60,635 nt of DNA from Stigonema ocellatum SAG 48.90 = DSM 106950 (GCA_016903675.1 JADQBA010000047.1:1-60635), one strand, 5' to 3'. Numbered from the stretch's first letter, positions 35,515 through 43,976 are shown. Notes: generated by a model not told the origin, from the sequence alone. Numbers and translations are program-made.

Positions 35515-35735
35515 GTGGTTCGTCTTGGAGTGGGGAGTGGGGAGTGGGGGGAAGAGGGGGAATGGGATTGTTTCATTCATAGCGGGTGGTGCGCCGCCAG
35601 TGGGGTGCTCCTAAGAAACACGGGGAGTAGGGAGTGGTTCGTCTTGGAGTGGGGGAAGAGAGGGAATGGGGGTGTTTGTTTCATTCATAACGGGTGGTGC
35701 GCCGCCGGTGGGGTGCTCTTAAGGAACACAGGGGT
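35515..35735 (+). repeat. Tandem pair of a dispersed repeat of about 110 bp
   Basis: Two copies (about 35515-35625 and 35634-35735) share TGGTTCGTCTTGGAGTGGGG, GTTTCATTCATA, GCGGGTGGTGCGCCGCC-GT (second copy ACGGGTGG...) and GGGGTGCTC-TAAG-AACAC. Related copies lie on the minus strand at 17035-17105 and 2044-2095. Confidence 0.8.
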
Positions 35736-35954
35736 ATAGGGGTGTAGTTTCATTCTGTGTAGGGGAAAAATGTGTTTCTATAGGATGAAGGGATTGCTAA
35801 GAGCGCGATAGTTAGAGACGTGGCAGAGTACACCATTCTCAACATTTCAGCAGAAAAACGGGGTTTTTCAACGACAAATCAAGAATTCCAGGCTGAAAGA
35901 CTTGCACTCGTACCCAGTTTTTGAGGTTGGTGCAAGATATCAGGTGAGCAATCC

Positions 35955-36053
35955 GATCGCCTAATTCTTGCTAAGTTACTCTCCTTTGGGCTATTAGGCA
36001 TACATGAAGCACATTTTGCTGGAAATTCCAAAAACCTTGCTGTACCAGGGTAA
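35955..36053 (+). pseudogene. Relic of a Wzx-like flippase gene
   Basis: A 32-codon open stretch starts DRLILAKLLSFGLLGIHEAH and then stops. It matches the intact flippase segment DRLILAKLLSFQVLGVYTVA (near 32330-32390) at protein and DNA level. Nothing else of the gene remains in frame. Confidence 0.75.
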
Positions 36054-36060
36054 TAATATG

Positions 36061-36266
36061 TGCATCTTAGGAGTTAAGAGAACTCGCGGTTTATTTGCAC
36101 CAGCTTGTTTACTTATAACAAGGATACTTATAATCTAGGGTAAGATGCAGTTAAAAAACAAATGATTTTCCAGTCGCGCTATGAGTAAGAATATCGTGAG
36201 CGTGAATTCTATAGCGATATCGATATTTTTTGAGCTTGAGAATCGGCTCTAAAACGTGCTGTTGTT
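36061..36266 (+). repeat. Leader repeat, copy B, in front of the MBOAT gene
   Basis: Uninterrupted partner of 34918-35232. It ends about 15 bases before the chosen start codon of the MBOAT gene, so it probably contains that gene's promoter and leader. Confidence 0.7.
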
Positions 36267-36280
36267 GGGGAGTGAGACAA

Positions 36281-37936
36281 GTGCCATTTAACTCAGTTGA
36301 ATTCTTCGTTTTTCTTGTCGTTACTTATCTGCTTTACCGGATCCTTCCTTTCGGTGGGCAAAACATCATGTTGCTCATTGCCAGCTACGTATTTTATGGG
36401 TGGTGGAGCGTAGATTTACTGTTTCTAATTGTTTTATCAACTGTAATAGATTTCTACTGCGGGGCGATGATTGACTCAGGACGCCTGAGTTGGGCAAACC
36501 GCCACTTTGCCTCTTGGTCAGTTATTCTTGCAGCCCTTGCCTTCGATACATTTAGATGGGATCGGATTCAGATTAGAATAACGCCAATAAGTTTGTCAGT
36601 AAATTGGTCGCAAATTTTGCCTACTGCTGGGACAGGCTGGTTGGTTATGGTTGGGGCGGTGGCATTAGTGGTCATTGGCAACTATTTCTATCCACGATTA
36701 GCTGTGCTCAAAGAGGAGAAACGACGCAGACTATTCCTATGGGTTAGTGTATGTGTCAATCTGGGCATTCTTGGCTACTTTAAGTACTTCAATTTCTTCA
36801 TCGACAGTGCTGTTGGGTTGATTCATGCCATTGGCATCCCAACTGAATTTTTGCACCTAAACGTCATTTTGCCTACCGGAATCTCGTTCTACACCTTTAA
36901 GGCAATCAGCTACGCCATCGATGTTTACAAAGGTAAAATGGTGGCGTCATATAATTTCTTTAATTTTGCTCTTTTTTGGGCTTTCTTCCCACCACTATTG
37001 GCAGGACCTATTGACAGAGCATCACACTTACTGCCGCAGATATCAAATCCCCGTCAGATCAGTTTTCAGCAGTCAGCAGAAGGTATTTTCCTGATCTTGT
37101 TTGGTTTGTTCAAGAAAGTAGCGATCGCTGATGGAGTTGCTGGTTCAGTCAACGTCATCTATCAGACCACCGGAGTCGTTTCCTGGATTGATGTGGTTTT
37201 GGCAACTTTCCTCTTCGCCATTCAAATCTACTGCGATTTCTCTGGCTACTCCGACATAGGCAGAGGCGTATCTAAACTATTTGGCATTGAGTTAATGCTG
37301 AATTTTCATCTGCCTTATTTCTCAAAAAATCCTAGCGAGTTCTGGCAACGTTGGCATATCAGTCTTTCGAGTTGGCTACGAGACTACCTTTACATCCCTC
37401 TAGGTGGGAACCGCCAAGGCGAACGGAAAACCTATCAAAATCTGATGACAACAATGGTGCTCGGAGGACTGTGGCATGGAGCTGCATGGAACTTTGTGCT
37501 GTGGGGTTTTTTTCAGGGAGGAATACTGTGCTTGTATCGCGCCTTCACCCCTAAGAAGGACAACTTGCAAAAATCCAGCAGTAAAAGTCTCAAAATCCTG
37601 GGAGGAATAGCTACTACCCTGTTATTCTTTACAATCACTTGCTACGGTTGGCTATTATTTCGAGCCACATCTCTAGCTCAAGTTGTAACGTTCACTAAAA
37701 TTCTGTTTGTAGATTTTGGGAATTTTGCCCTCAGTATGCCAAAGCCGCCATTAGCCGCGCTGGTTGGCATTCCGATATTGATTAGCTACGAAATTCTCGA
37801 TTATGTCACTGGTTTACCACAAGTTATTCGTTACTTTCCTACACCAGCGCGTGCAGCCTTTTACGCAGTACTCATCTTTATTTTGTTAATGGGAACAAGT
37901 AATGCGCCAGCTCAATTCATATACTCTCAATTCTAA
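36281..37936 (+). CDS. MBOAT-family O-acyltransferase (AlgI/DltB-like)
   Basis: 551 residues from the GTG at 36281, giving the typical VPFNSVEFFVFLVVTYLLYR start; the frame is open from 36230 but those codons are part of the leader repeat. About twelve membrane helices, with PTGISFYTFKAISYAIDVYKG, FFPPLLAGPIDRA, and FWQRWHISLSSWLRDYLYIPLGG with GLWHGAAWNFVLWG, whose His is the proposed active residue. Known: AlgI-type proteins pass acetyl groups across the inner membrane to an SGNH-like periplasmic partner that acetylates the polymer. The next gene overlaps by 35 bases and looks like that partner. Confidence 0.95.
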   Translation: MPFNSVEFFVFLVVTYLLYRILPFGGQNIMLLIASYVFYGWWSVDLLFLIVLSTVIDFYCGAMIDSGRLSWANRHFASWSVILAALAFDTFRWDRIQIRITPISLSVNWSQILPTAGTGWLVMVGAVALVVIGNYFYPRLAVLKEEKRRRLFLWVSVCVNLGILGYFKYFNFFIDSAVGLIHAIGIPTEFLHLNVILPTGISFYTFKAISYAIDVYKGKMVASYNFFNFALFWAFFPPLLAGPIDRASHLLPQISNPRQISFQQSAEGIFLILFGLFKKVAIADGVAGSVNVIYQTTGVVSWIDVVLATFLFAIQIYCDFSGYSDIGRGVSKLFGIELMLNFHLPYFSKNPSEFWQRWHISLSSWLRDYLYIPLGGNRQGERKTYQNLMTTMVLGGLWHGAAWNFVLWGFFQGGILCLYRAFTPKKDNLQKSSSKSLKILGGIATTLLFFTITCYGWLLFRATSLAQVVTFTKILFVDFGNFALSMPKPPLAALVGIPILISYEILDYVTGLPQVIRYFPTPARAAFYAVLIFILLMGTSNAPAQFIYSQF

Positions 37937-39044
37937 GGGACGTTCTACTGGTAAGGCAATTGGAAAAAGTATCGCCATAGGTTTGTGGATTATTTTCTTC
38001 CTGTTGGTAATAGACGTTGCCGTCAACTTTCTGTTTCCTTACCCGTCAGATCCACGGATTAGTTCTCATAACCAACTCAGCGTTTATTTTAACTACGGAC
38101 GTTCCCTTGAAGGCAAGCTTTCACAAATGGTCGGAGCAACTGATGAGTCAAGTTCAGCCCTTACACAAGCTGGGTGGATAGATCCGGACTCATGGAAAAA
38201 GTTACATTTACCCACCACTCGCGCCACTGGGGAAGACCGACTTGTTGCCATCTATGGTATGTCATTCTCAAATGAAGTAGGTGCAGCGATCAAGGAAATC
38301 AATTCCAAAATCACGTTGAGAATGATTGCTGCACCAGCAGCGGGACCAAACTACTCATTTGCTGCATACAACCAAGACCGGGGTAGACATCAAGCTGATG
38401 TTGTGATTTTGGGAGTTTTGGCTTCTAGTGTCAAAGCCCTCAAAACAATGAATGGCATGACATGGCAGTTTGAGATGCCAGCTCCTTATACTTACCCACG
38501 ATACTTCCTAGAGGACGACTTGCTGAAGGAAGTTTCGCCGAAGATTTCATCCTTAGCTCAACTTCGAGCCACTTTGGCTTCTAGGCAACAACGGGATGCA
38601 TTCTTAGCTCAACTACGAGATTATGATGAATTCTTTGATTCGTTTTTGTTTGAGCAGAATTTTCTCGACAATTCTGCCATTGTCCGGATGATTCGCAGAG
38701 CATGGGCACAGCGTCACCAAAAGGCAATTGAACAGAAAATCCATAATTCCCATGGGTTCAATCCTGAAAATGAAATTCCAGTTTTGCGGAAGATCGTCAC
38801 TGAATTTGCGGCAACAGCTCAAAAGGATGGCAAAATGCCCATTGTACTCCTGTTCAACGATCGCGGGTATGATGACCATTTATTTCGGGCATTGGAACCA
38901 ACCCTCAAGAGTGCTTCAATCCCCTATGTAAGCACTCACAAAATTGCTCCTGCTACTAATTTAGATAACTTCCTTCCTGATGGACACTTCACTACGAGTG
39001 TCAACAAAAAAATAGCCGAAGCTGTCCTACAGTTGATTGGCTAA
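37902..39044 (+). CDS. Membrane-anchored SGNH/AlgJ-like partner of the MBOAT protein
   Basis: 380 residues, overlapping the MBOAT gene by 35 bases. One N-terminal membrane helix (about 22-44, IAIGLWIIFFLLVIDVAVNFLF), then a periplasmic domain. SGNH-like features: IYGMSFSNEV, where a Ser follows a block I position, and LPDGHFTTSVNKK near the C-terminus, like the D-x-x-H block V. The usual GDS Asp is not present in the first motif. Known: MBOAT partners of this kind transfer acetyl groups to the polysaccharide. Assignment rests on motif, topology and gene overlap. A glycosyltransferase fragment begins right after the stop. Confidence 0.75.
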   Translation: MRQLNSYTLNSKGRSTGKAIGKSIAIGLWIIFFLLVIDVAVNFLFPYPSDPRISSHNQLSVYFNYGRSLEGKLSQMVGATDESSSALTQAGWIDPDSWKKLHLPTTRATGEDRLVAIYGMSFSNEVGAAIKEINSKITLRMIAAPAAGPNYSFAAYNQDRGRHQADVVILGVLASSVKALKTMNGMTWQFEMPAPYTYPRYFLEDDLLKEVSPKISSLAQLRATLASRQQRDAFLAQLRDYDEFFDSFLFEQNFLDNSAIVRMIRRAWAQRHQKAIEQKIHNSHGFNPENEIPVLRKIVTEFAATAQKDGKMPIVLLFNDRGYDDHLFRALEPTLKSASIPYVSTHKIAPATNLDNFLPDGHFTTSVNKKIAEAVLQLIG

Positions 39045-39110
39045 GGGTTATCCATCGTCTCTCCAAGGCTGGTGTAGACTTACTCGCCACTTGGCTTGGT
39101 GACGGACCAC
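39045..39110 (+). pseudogene. Fragment of the GT4-like gene at 20171-21403
   Basis: 66 bases match 20919-20983 almost exactly (about four differences), including CCATCGTCTCTCCAAGGCTG and CCACTTGGCTTGGTGACGGA. In the parent this encodes IHRLSKAGVDFQATWLGDGP. Here it lies directly after the SGNH stop codon with nothing else of the gene. Confidence 0.85.
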
Positions 39111-39151
39111 TGCCTTTGTTTTTGACGTTAGTGCAAGATCTGAGGCTACCC

Positions 39152-41977
39152 CTACTTCTTGAGTCGATTCTTTACCACTACCAAAGCCTTTTGAGCTATT
39201 TCATTGAAGGGTAATGTTATTTCGGCTCCATTACGTTGAGCTGAGTAGTGCAACGCTTGCATGATCGAAATATCTGTCAGAAAATCCTCTGCTGTATAGA
39301 GAGGAGAAGTACCTGTTGAAACAGACAAAGCCATGGCCTTGAGAATAGTTGCAACTGCAATTTGTTCATCAGTAAACGGATGGGCAGCGAAAGGATTCTC
39401 CCAAGTGATAGTACCCACATCAGGCAAAGAAGCTTCTATGGAGACTAAATTTCCAGATCCATTCTCTTTGCGAATGGCTTTGACCATTTCTACACGGCCT
39501 GAGTGCTGATTAAAGTATCGGACGTCATAGTCAACCATTGTTCCTGACTTTCCATAAAGTCGGATGGTTTGGGGGAAACACAGATCAGATACCGCATAGT
39601 GGTCACTGTAGTGGTGGAAGAAAACTGCACGATCATCGAAAGTTACTGTACCCATCTGCCACTGGATATTTGACCACTGTGGCTGAGATCGGTAATAATG
39701 AGGGTCTACCCCAAAACCATAGTCCACACTACGAACAGAGATTGGTTTTCCCTTGAAATAGCGACGCAGTTGGGCTATGCCATGGTACCGATAAGAAGAA
39801 AAATCATTGTGAGCGGCATAAATATCGCCGAAAATACCTGCTGCAATGAGCTGCTGCTTAAACTGCTCCAGCGGTAAAAAGGGAAATTGTTCTGCAACCG
39901 CAAGCTTCGTCTGGTTAATGGCTGCTTTCTTCAGGATTTTCCCTCCACCAGTTACTGACCAGGCAAGGGGAGTCTCAGTAAGAATTGGTACTTGCAGATC
40001 CAGTAGGTTCATCAGGGTTGCCTCATTAAAGGTTGAAGCAACACATGAGATTAAGAAGTCTGGATTTTGCTGCTGCACAAGCTCAGCAGGGCTGGAAAAA
40101 ACGGAAATCCCAGTCTTACTTGCAAATTCACGAGCCCGATGCTCAGATTGAGTTGTAAAACCTACTACTTCATAATTTTCAGCCTGATGTCTGAGAATCG
40201 GCCAGTACATCTCTGAGATGCGTTGACCAGCTCCAACCAGTCCAATTTTGATCGGGGCACCTTCGCGACTGGTTGCGGGTGGTTTGATGTAACTTTCCTT
40301 CAGAGTTGGAAAGAGTTTACTTTCAGTAGCCTGTGCGGAATGCTGTTTAAAAAGAGTAGCCTTTAGCCAATCTGCTAAACGTATTGATAAAGCTACAATC
40401 ATCAAAGTAGGATTAACAGCTCCTGAGGTGGGAAATACTGAGCTACCGGCAACAAAAATTCCTGCTATGCCGTGAACTTGAAGATTGGTGTCAACAACAC
40501 CGACCTTAGGGTTGGTTGAGAGGCGAGTTGATCCGGTAGGATGTGCCTTTTCTCCGAAATAGTTCTTCCAGTTCTCCTCGTTATTGATCCAAGGAGAAAG
40601 ATGTGGAACAGGTAAGTTCAATAGGGGGAATTCCTGAACAATTAACTGCCCCATTTTAAGAGCTGTCTGTCGTTCTAAGTCGCTAATTTTCCAGTCTATT
40701 TCTGAGATTGGTATTCCTAAGGAATCCCTTCTGGCTTGAGAGAGCTTGATTCGACTGTTGGGATCTGGCAACTGTTCTAGCATGCAGTGAAGTTCAATTC
40801 TTCTAGCCCTGCTTAGTTGAGGACGATGCTTCATGATACGACGGTGAAGCCCTCGGCTGACGTCTCCGAAATTAGATATGAGTACCTGCGCATCCTGTTT
40901 TGTTGTCTGACTAATTTTGCGTGACTTCAAAGTTGACTTCAAAGTTGACTTTAAACGCTTCATTGAAACCCATGGATTATCGTCAGGAAGGTCATATTCT
41001 TCGATGTACGCATGACATTTTAAGAGATGTTCGCTTCTTTGAATCTCTTGGCTCAGGGAAACCCCATGTAAATAGGTGTGACGTCCTTTTTCATTATCCA
41101 GCCAGTAAAATCCAAAACGATCTCTTACACGGTCTGCGTCCTCAGGGTCAAAATGGCCTAGGACATAGAGGGTATGGTCCATTAAGAAACGACCAACCAG
41201 GTCATGCTGATTACCTAGGCCCTGAGAAATGAGGCGATTAGAGGCTAAAAGGAGTCGGGCGTTTTCAATACCTCCACATCCCAGGACAAGGACTTTAGCT
41301 TGAACCAGCCCCTTTTTTCCCTCTAGGGTGCTAACTTCAACCGACTTGAACTGAGTTGCTTCAGCATTTGTATTAATATGAATAACATTGGCATGCAATA
41401 AGAGATTAATATTAGGTGCCTTTGGAAAGGCTAAATCTCGACCAAAATTAACTGAAGTATTGGGATCACTGGGGCTTTTGCTAAATTGCCAGAAAACAGG
41501 CTCTAAAAATTGTTGATTCAGGGACGGCTTGGGTGGGTTCACTTTGAACTGCTGCCACAATTTTTCATTATAACAATGTGGCCCTAGGCCCAGATACTCC
41601 CCTGCTCTTTCTAAATACGGATCTAATTCTCTGCGGTCGATAGGCCAACCGGAGTATTGAATCCAATCGCGGTACTCAAAATCATATTCATCAAAAGGAG
41701 CACATCGCCCTGTCCAAACAGATGAACTTCCTCCTAAAATACGCCTGCGTAAGTTTTCTTGGTTAATAATGCGCAGATCCCCCACACTTTCAATATCATA
41801 GAGTTTTTGAGTCTGCTCCTCAGTTTTTAAGCCTCCACTTTCTAGTACCAGAACATCAACATTAGTACCCGCAAACTCCTTGGCAATGGATAATCCAACC
41901 GTCCCACTTCCAACAATACAGATATCGGTTTCAATCAAGGCGTTATCTGAAAATTCTCTGAGGTCAAAAAAGTTCAT
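39152..41977 (-). CDS. GMC-type oxidoreductase fused to a Gfo/Idh/MocA domain
   Basis: 941 residues in one frame. Residues 1 to about 550: GMC oxidoreductase with FAD loop CIVGSGTVGLSIAKEF (20-35), LVLESGG, GGSSSVWTGRCAPF (82-95), and C-terminal HPTGSTRLSTNPKVGVVD with GAVNPTLMIVAL, which supply the catalytic His and Asn region. Residues about 570-941: Gfo/Idh/MocA domain with IKIGLVGAGQRISEMYWP, but the EKP catalytic motif reads ETP (LTETPLAWS, about 667). Known: GMC enzymes oxidise alcohols with FAD; Gfo/Idh enzymes act on sugars with NAD(P). Inference: a two-step or substrate-channelling sugar enzyme for this polymer. Confidence 0.88.
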   Translation of the reverse strand: MNFFDLREFSDNALIETDICIVGSGTVGLSIAKEFAGTNVDVLVLESGGLKTEEQTQKLYDIESVGDLRIINQENLRRRILGGSSSVWTGRCAPFDEYDFEYRDWIQYSGWPIDRRELDPYLERAGEYLGLGPHCYNEKLWQQFKVNPPKPSLNQQFLEPVFWQFSKSPSDPNTSVNFGRDLAFPKAPNINLLLHANVIHINTNAEATQFKSVEVSTLEGKKGLVQAKVLVLGCGGIENARLLLASNRLISQGLGNQHDLVGRFLMDHTLYVLGHFDPEDADRVRDRFGFYWLDNEKGRHTYLHGVSLSQEIQRSEHLLKCHAYIEEYDLPDDNPWVSMKRLKSTLKSTLKSRKISQTTKQDAQVLISNFGDVSRGLHRRIMKHRPQLSRARRIELHCMLEQLPDPNSRIKLSQARRDSLGIPISEIDWKISDLERQTALKMGQLIVQEFPLLNLPVPHLSPWINNEENWKNYFGEKAHPTGSTRLSTNPKVGVVDTNLQVHGIAGIFVAGSSVFPTSGAVNPTLMIVALSIRLADWLKATLFKQHSAQATESKLFPTLKESYIKPPATSREGAPIKIGLVGAGQRISEMYWPILRHQAENYEVVGFTTQSEHRAREFASKTGISVFSSPAELVQQQNPDFLISCVASTFNEATLMNLLDLQVPILTETPLAWSVTGGGKILKKAAINQTKLAVAEQFPFLPLEQFKQQLIAAGIFGDIYAAHNDFSSYRYHGIAQLRRYFKGKPISVRSVDYGFGVDPHYYRSQPQWSNIQWQMGTVTFDDRAVFFHHYSDHYAVSDLCFPQTIRLYGKSGTMVDYDVRYFNQHSGRVEMVKAIRKENGSGNLVSIEASLPDVGTITWENPFAAHPFTDEQIAVATILKAMALSVSTGTSPLYTAEDFLTDISIMQALHYSAQRNGAEITLPFNEIAQKALVVVKNRLKK

Positions 41978-42106
41978 TTTGCTACGCTACCTACCAAAGT
42001 TTTATTGTTTTTAACGGCGTTGTTGCATGAATAGGGGTTGAGGAAGGTTAAGACATGGTAAGTTTCAATTACTATTTAATTTGGACGAGAGGTTTCATAT
42101 ACGCAA

Positions 42107-42640
42107 TCAATTAAAGTCAATTATTAGACGAAGCCGCTCATGCAATATCGGCATAGTCAACATTCCCCATCCCAAACCTGTAATCAACCCAAAGGCGGTG
42201 ACAACATAATTCTGAAAACTCCACAAACCCAAAATCTGCCCTGCTAATTCCAACGGATAAGCCATCATCAATACACTAGAGACAGCCACACCACTCCAGC
42301 CATACTGATTTAACCAGTAAAAACCTTTACCATGACTTGCCAAATATAGCAAGCGAGTCAACAGTAAACCTACGACAGTGCCGTAGCAACGCATACACAC
42401 AGCCATGATAAACGGCGATGCTAATGCTACCCCCATATCTGGTTGTGGACACACATGCTGACCCATGAAATAAATAATATCCCCAATTTTGGGTAAAATT
42501 GATACCCGAGATGCAGCCAAAAAAGGAGCAGCCAGTGGTCCATGAACCATGCCCGCCAGCAGGATGTCGGAAATAACACTTACCCAACGAATTTGTAATG
42601 GTCTTCTGATAATGATTTCTTCCATAATACTAGGAATCAT
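42107..42640 (-). CDS. DUF2085-family membrane protein
   Basis: 177 residues from the ATG at 42640 (ATG at 42625 is also possible). Codons further upstream come from a dispersed CCACCAGATCC repeat. Four or five membrane helices; HVCPQPDMGVALASPFIMAVCMRCYGTVVGL carries the Cys-rich pattern (C, then CMRC) of DUF2085. Known: family function is not established. Divergent from the Kir channel gene, with 149 bases between. Confidence 0.75.
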   Translation of the reverse strand: MIPSIMEEIIIRRPLQIRWVSVISDILLAGMVHGPLAAPFLAASRVSILPKIGDIIYFMGQHVCPQPDMGVALASPFIMAVCMRCYGTVVGLLLTRLLYLASHGKGFYWLNQYGWSGVAVSSVLMMAYPLELAGQILGLWSFQNYVVTAFGLITGLGWGMLTMPILHERLRLIIDFN

Positions 42641-42715
42641 CTTTGATTTTTGAAATATACGTAGGCACTGCCCACCAGATCCGGGTTTTGGTGGGCATAC
42701 CCCCACCTACTATCA
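42641..42715. repeat. CCCACCAGATCC-GGTTTT dispersed repeat
   Basis: CCCACCAGATCCGGGTTTTG followed by GTGGGCATACCCCCACCTAC. A close copy is at 48085-48137 and a shorter GGTGGGCAATGCCCACC palindrome at 44770-44790. Confidence 0.75.
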
Positions 42716-42789
42716 CTTCTTGAAAGGATATGATAGATCATCGTGGGTTTTAAGGTCTAGATGCAAGTAGCTTAAGGATAACTTCGGTC

Positions 42790-43716
42790 GTGGAATTAGT
42801 TCGACACAAGAGACGGTCAAGGAACAAACGGCAGCGTTCTCTCCCCTTAGTCCATATTAAGATGCGGGATGGACGGTTTGAAGTTATGGGCACAGGTGCC
42901 TGGTATTCCTACTGGCGCGACCCTTACCATCTGCTGTTAACAATTCCTTGGTCTGGCTTCCTAGGAATCATGGGTCTATTGTATGTGGCTACTAATGCCC
43001 TGTTTGCCTTGGCTTATATGGCGGGAGGAAATTGCATCGAGACGGCACAAGCAGACTCTTTCGGAAATAACTTTTTCTTTAGCGTTCAAACTCTGAGTAA
43101 TATTGGGTACGGTGCCATGTATCCCAAAACAATCTACGCCAATACCGTTGTCATGATTGAATCCATGGCAGGTATACTAGAAGTTGCGGTGCTGACTGGC
43201 TTATCGTTTGCCCGTTTTGCCCAACCTACAGCCCGCGTACTCTTTAGTAGAGTAGCAGTGATTGCACCTCAGGATGGAGTACCCACTCTGATGTTTCGTT
43301 CAGCAAACAAGCGCCGCAACCAGATTCTGGAGGCGCAGTTGCAGGTGTACCTGATGCGCGATGAGTGTACTGCTGAAGGGCAGTTCATCCGTCGGATCTA
43401 TGATCTCAAATTGCTCAGGAACCAGACACCAAGTTTCACTTTAAGCTGGACAGCCATGCATCCCATTGATGAGTCCAGTCCTCTGTACGGAATGACACCA
43501 GAGTCAATGATGGCAACAACATCTTCCATTGTAATTTCTCTGAGCGGCATTGATCAAACGGTTGTACAGCTTATCCATGCCCGTCATACTTATTCCCCTC
43601 ACGAAATCCTCTGGAATCATCGATTTGTAGATATCTTTTTCCATACCCCTGATGGAAATCGCTACATGGACTACAACTATTTCCACGATGTTGTACCTCT
43701 GGATTTTGGAGATTGA
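42790..43716 (+). CDS. Inward-rectifier K+ channel (prokaryotic Kir)
   Basis: 308 residues from a GTG with an AAGGA site 10 bases before. A basic N-terminus and slide helix (WYSYWRDPYHLLL), outer helix (about 52-78), pore helix and selectivity filter TLSNIGYG (101-108), inner helix (about 115-140), then a cytoplasmic beta-rich domain (RVAVIAPQDGVPTLMFRSANKRRNQILEAQLQVYLMRDE) typical of Kir proteins. Known: KirBac channels form tetramers that conduct K+ across the inner membrane. The filter has the GYG core, but the residues before it (LSNI) differ from the usual TVATV-like form. Confidence 0.93.
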   Translation: MELVRHKRRSRNKRQRSLPLVHIKMRDGRFEVMGTGAWYSYWRDPYHLLLTIPWSGFLGIMGLLYVATNALFALAYMAGGNCIETAQADSFGNNFFFSVQTLSNIGYGAMYPKTIYANTVVMIESMAGILEVAVLTGLSFARFAQPTARVLFSRVAVIAPQDGVPTLMFRSANKRRNQILEAQLQVYLMRDECTAEGQFIRRIYDLKLLRNQTPSFTLSWTAMHPIDESSPLYGMTPESMMATTSSIVISLSGIDQTVVQLIHARHTYSPHEILWNHRFVDIFFHTPDGNRYMDYNYFHDVVPLDFGD

Positions 43717-43976
43717 CCGGAAGTGGTAGGGCGCAAGCCCCTTCCTTTCTAGGATAAGGATCATAGCACGACAGACAGAGGTAGGGAACGAAATAATAAT
43801 TGGTACTCTTAATCTTAATGTAGTAACAATTATCTCTCGATTGTGTTATAAGTAGTCCATACCCATTGCCTGTAGCATTTCTGTTAATAGAAACAACCAG
43901 TTAGCCTCTGAGACAGCATAATGGAAAAAGAATAGGCGAGTTCAACTTAAAGTTATTCCATTCAGGAGGGAGTTAA

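Larger units (their letters stand above)
34458..36280. other. 1.8-kb decayed region: gene relics, IS end, MITE and repeats
   Basis: No intact gene. In order: two alternative hairpins at 34608-34654; a block at 34752-34805 like the flippase promoter region; a leader repeat A (34918-35232) with a TACCAATT-ended insertion; an IS605-like end (35251-35290); two GGGCGTATTGCAATACGCCC palindromes (35393-35447); a tandem dispersed repeat (35515-35735); a flippase relic (35955-36053); and leader repeat B (36061-36266) before the MBOAT gene. Confidence 0.7.

Noticed and set aside
35292..35739. Two plus-strand frames
   Set aside because: They run through an IS end, palindromes and a tandem dispersed repeat; no protein features.
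42000..42106. GGCGTTGTTGCATGAAT motif, like some IS ends
   Set aside because: Only one end seen, with no partner or transposase; not enough to call an element.
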